This document shows, piece after piece, positions 6,677 through 8,693 of a DNA stretch of 8,693 nucleotides (positions are counted from its first letter, which is position 1; each line of letters starts with the position of its first letter). The DNA is taken from contig CAMCUJ010000040.1 in assembly GCA_945878965.1 (NCBI GenBank), positions 1 to 8,693 on the forward strand, given 5' to 3'. Below the pieces are notes generated by a model. It saw nothing but the letters and a program-made list of their open reading frames with translations. It was not told where the DNA came from and made no database searches. The position numbers and the translations under genes are program-made. Source of the DNA: an uncultured Clostridia bacterium (GTDB lineage: Bacteria > Bacillota > Clostridia > Monoglobales > Monoglobaceae).

Positions 6677-8065
6677 ATGGAATTACAATATATAGGACTT
6701 AAGGATATCAGCGGTGCGATAGTTATAGCGGAAGGCTTTAAGGACGTTGCATACGATGAGATTGTACGTATAATTTTAGATGATAACAGCGAGAGAATAG
6801 GCAGAGTTATAGAGATAACGGAGGAATTTGCGGTAATTCAGATTTTTGAGGGAACTAAGGGAATATCTCTTGAAAACTGCAGACTATGCCCGACGGGCAG
6901 ACCGCTTATGCTGCCGCTTTCAAAGGAGATACTGGGCAGAAAATTTGATGGAGTAGGCCGTCCGATGGACGGACTTGGCGAGATATACTATGAGAAAAAA
7001 ATGGACATAAACGGAAAGCCGATGAATCCGGTATCAAGAAGATATCCTAATTCATTTATTCAGACCGGAATTTCGGCGATTGACGGATTAATGACGCTTA
7101 TAAGAGGTCAGAAGCTTCCGATATTTTCGGGCAACGGACTTCCGCATGATAATCTTGCGGTTCAGATAGCGGCACAGGCTAAAATTGCGGAGGACGACAA
7201 TGCTGAATTTGGAATAGTGTTTGCGGCTATGGGTGTAAAGCATGACGTTGCAAATTATTTTATAAGCGAGTTTGAAAAGACCGGAGCGATAAGCCGTTCC
7301 GTAATGTTTATAAATACGTCCTCAGACCCTGTAGTTGAGAGAATTTTAACTCCGAGATGTGCGCTTACTGCGGCTGAGTATTTAGCATTTGAGCATAATA
7401 TGCACGTTCTTGTTATAATGACGGATATAACCTCATATTGCGAGGCACTTCGTGAGGTTTCGGCGTCAAAGCAGGAAATTCCGTCAAGAAAGGGTTACCC
7501 GGGTTATTTATACAGTGACCTTGCAACTCTTTACGAGAGAGCCGGAATGATAGACACAAGCAAGGGTTCTATAACTCAGATTCCGATACTTACAATGCCG
7601 AATGATGATATTACACACCCTATTCCCGACCTTACAGGATATATTACAGAGGGTCAGATAGTTCTTGACAGAGCACTTTCACAAAAGAATATATATCCTC
7701 CTATTTCGGTGCTTCCGTCGCTTTCAAGACTTATGAAGGACGGAATAGGTGAGGGATATACTCTTAAAGAGCATCCGGAGGTAAGCAATCAGTTGTTTTC
7801 GTCTTATGCTAAGGTTCAGGACGTAAGAGCGCTTGCATCTGTAATAGGTGAGGACGAGTTATCGGACATTGACAAGCTTTATATAAAGTTCGGAGCGGAG
7901 TTTGAAAGAAGCTTTGTAGGACAGGGCAGGCATGAGAACAGGAGTATAGAGGAGAGCATTGAAAAGGCTTGGGAGATACTTGGAATGCTTCCTGAGAGCG
8001 AGCTTGACAGAATTTCGCCGGATACATTAAAGGCACACAGCAGTAAAGCTGAGAATATCAGTTAG
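6677..8065 (+). CDS. ntpB: V-type ATPase subunit B (non-catalytic nucleotide-binding), 462 aa
   Basis: Partner of A in the A3B3 head; does not catalyse ATP turnover itself but completes the active sites at the A-B interface. Beta-barrel N-domain ~1-75, with [11 protein letters not shown] at 53-63 and CPTGRPL at 71-77. [13 protein letters not shown] lies at 87-99 and [23 protein letters not shown] at ~128-150. The position of the P-loop reads [11 protein letters not shown] (151-161) with no Walker lysine, the normal state of B subunits. FAAMGV (182-187) replaces the GERGNE of [13 protein letters not shown] (251-262), the [12 protein letters not shown] segment and YERAG follow. [17 protein letters not shown] (344-360) holds R351, the likely arginine finger. 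The C-domain ends around residue 440, with a polar tail. The length is typical (~455-465 aa). Downstream, 20 bases separate it from subunit D. Confidence 0.98.
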   Translation: MELQYIGLKDISGAIVIAEGFKDVAYDEIVRIILDDNSERIGRVIEITEEFAVIQIFEGTKGISLENCRLCPTGRPLMLPLSKEILGRKFDGVGRPMDGLGEIYYEKKMDINGKPMNPVSRRYPNSFIQTGISAIDGLMTLIRGQKLPIFSGNGLPHDNLAVQIAAQAKIAEDDNAEFGIVFAAMGVKHDVANYFISEFEKTGAISRSVMFINTSSDPVVERILTPRCALTAAEYLAFEHNMHVLVIMTDITSYCEALREVSASKQEIPSRKGYPGYLYSDLATLYERAGMIDTSKGSITQIPILTMPNDDITHPIPDLTGYITEGQIVLDRALSQKNIYPPISVLPSLSRLMKDGIGEGYTLKEHPEVSNQLFSSYAKVQDVRALASVIGEDELSDIDKLYIKFGAEFERSFVGQGRHENRSIEESIEKAWEILGMLPESELDRISPDTLKAHSSKAENIS

Positions 8066-8070
8066 GAAAT

Positions 8071-8078
8071 AAAGGGGA
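8071..8078 (+). promoter_or_regulatory. Shine-Dalgarno AAAGGGGA of subunit D
   Basis: Strong purine site 7 bases before ATG 8086, which supports that start for subunit D over ATG 8092 two codons later. Confidence 0.75.
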
Positions 8079-8085
8079 ATTTATT

Positions 8086-8693
8086 ATGGCTATGGTTGCA
8101 ACAAAGGGAAACCTTATAATTGCCAAGAATACTCTATCGCTTTGTAAAACGGGATATGAGCTTTTAGACAAAAAGCGGAACATACTTATCAGAGAAATGA
8201 TGGGTCTTATTGAAACAGCCAAACAAATTCAGTCGAAGATAGATAATACCTTTTCACAGGCGTATACTGCACTTCAAAGGGCAAATATTGAGGTGGGAAT
8301 TGATGAGGTTGAAAAGGCGGGAATTGCGGCTGAGATAGAGGATAGTGTTGAAGTTAAATTCAGAAGTGTTATGGGTGTTGAAATTCCTATTGTTACAATG
8401 AACGATGAGGAGGAGCGCCCGATTTACAGCTTTAAGAATACGAGTTCATCGCTTGATGAGGCTTGCAATAAATTCAGAGATGTAAAGAGGCTTACAAAGA
8501 CTTTGGCTCAGATTGAAAATTCGGTATTTAGGCTTGCGGACAGTATAAAAAAGACCCAGAAGCGTGCTAATGCGCTTAAGAATATAATGATTCCGAGATA
8601 TGAGGAGGAAACCAAGAATATTCAGAATGCTCTTGAGGAAAAGGAACGTGAGGAGTTCTCAAGACTAAAGGTAATTAAGGCAACGAAGAACAA
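8086..8693 (+). CDS. ntpD: V-type ATPase central-stalk subunit D (3' end cut by window)
   Basis: Rotor shaft that runs through the A3B3 head and couples catalysis to the C/K ring. My translation gives 202 codons with no stop before the right edge; the family is usually ~200-220 aa, so only the last few residues are probably missing. The start MAMVATKGNLIIAKNTLSLCKTGYELLDKKRNIL is arranged as in the family (T-K-x-x-L, then L-x-L...G-x-x-LL-x-x-K-R-x-x-L). The middle, ~85-125, contains the loop between the two long helices. The C-terminal hallmark TQKRANALKNIMIPRYEE (~157-174) is followed by IQNALEEKEREEFSRLKVIK. The two ends form the antiparallel coiled coil of the shaft. As the last of the recognised subunits it may close the operon, but the terminator lies outside the window. 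Confidence 0.96.
   Translation, partial: MAMVATKGNLIIAKNTLSLCKTGYELLDKKRNILIREMMGLIETAKQIQSKIDNTFSQAYTALQRANIEVGIDEVEKAGIAAEIEDSVEVKFRSVMGVEIPIVTMNDEEERPIYSFKNTSSSLDEACNKFRDVKRLTKTLAQIENSVFRLADSIKKTQKRANALKNIMIPRYEEETKNIQNALEEKEREEFSRLKVIKATKN

Noticed and set aside
6827..7156. Loss of the Walker A lysine in subunit B as a sign of damage
   Set aside because: A degenerate P-loop (SGNGLPHD) is the normal state of V-type B subunits, so it is not a defect.

Overview
The window is the greater part of one bacterial A/V-type (vacuolar-like) ATPase operon. Nine genes lie on the + strand with no gene on the other strand. The sequence is AT-rich, with AGA/ATA/CTT-heavy codon use and purine-rich Shine-Dalgarno sites. 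A prokaryotic V-type ATPase in this setting suggests a low-GC anaerobic Bacillota of the Clostridia, possibly a gut commensal; that placement is inference from composition and gene content only.

Layout, left to right: a short 5' stretch (1-55) with no supported promoter; peripheral-stalk coiled-coil subunit G/H (56-370); subunit C (396-1439); membrane subunit I (1472-3379); a 112-base structured gap (3380-3491); ion-binding rotor-ring subunit K (3492-3938); subunit F (3944-4252); peripheral-stalk subunit E (4277-4867); catalytic subunit A (4909-6663); non-catalytic nucleotide-binding subunit B (6677-8065); central-stalk subunit D (8086 to the right edge, cut before its stop). Apart from the I-K gap, intergenic gaps are only 5-41 bases, so the genes are almost certainly co-transcribed. 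No terminator is visible.

Together they encode a whole rotary machine. A and B form the hexameric head, D and F the central shaft, C joins the shaft to the K ring, I carries the ion half-channels next to the ring, and E with G/H forms the peripheral stator. Key residues are intact: the A subunit P-loop lysine K242 and catalytic glutamate E265, the B subunit arginine-finger region with its normal degenerate P-loop, the I subunit arginines R560 and R612, and K subunit glutamate E130. The enzyme should be functional, either pumping H+ or Na+ or making ATP.

This is mostly an ordinary, complete operon. The points worth a second look are the architecture of K (a non-repeat N-terminal membrane hairpin followed by an A-F-A site that could be cleaved to leave an 82-residue two-helix c-type subunit), the hairpin-rich gap in front of K, the gene order (C moved ahead of I, F ahead of E), a leader sequence shared by I and E, and several out-of-frame ATGs placed at or just before true starts.
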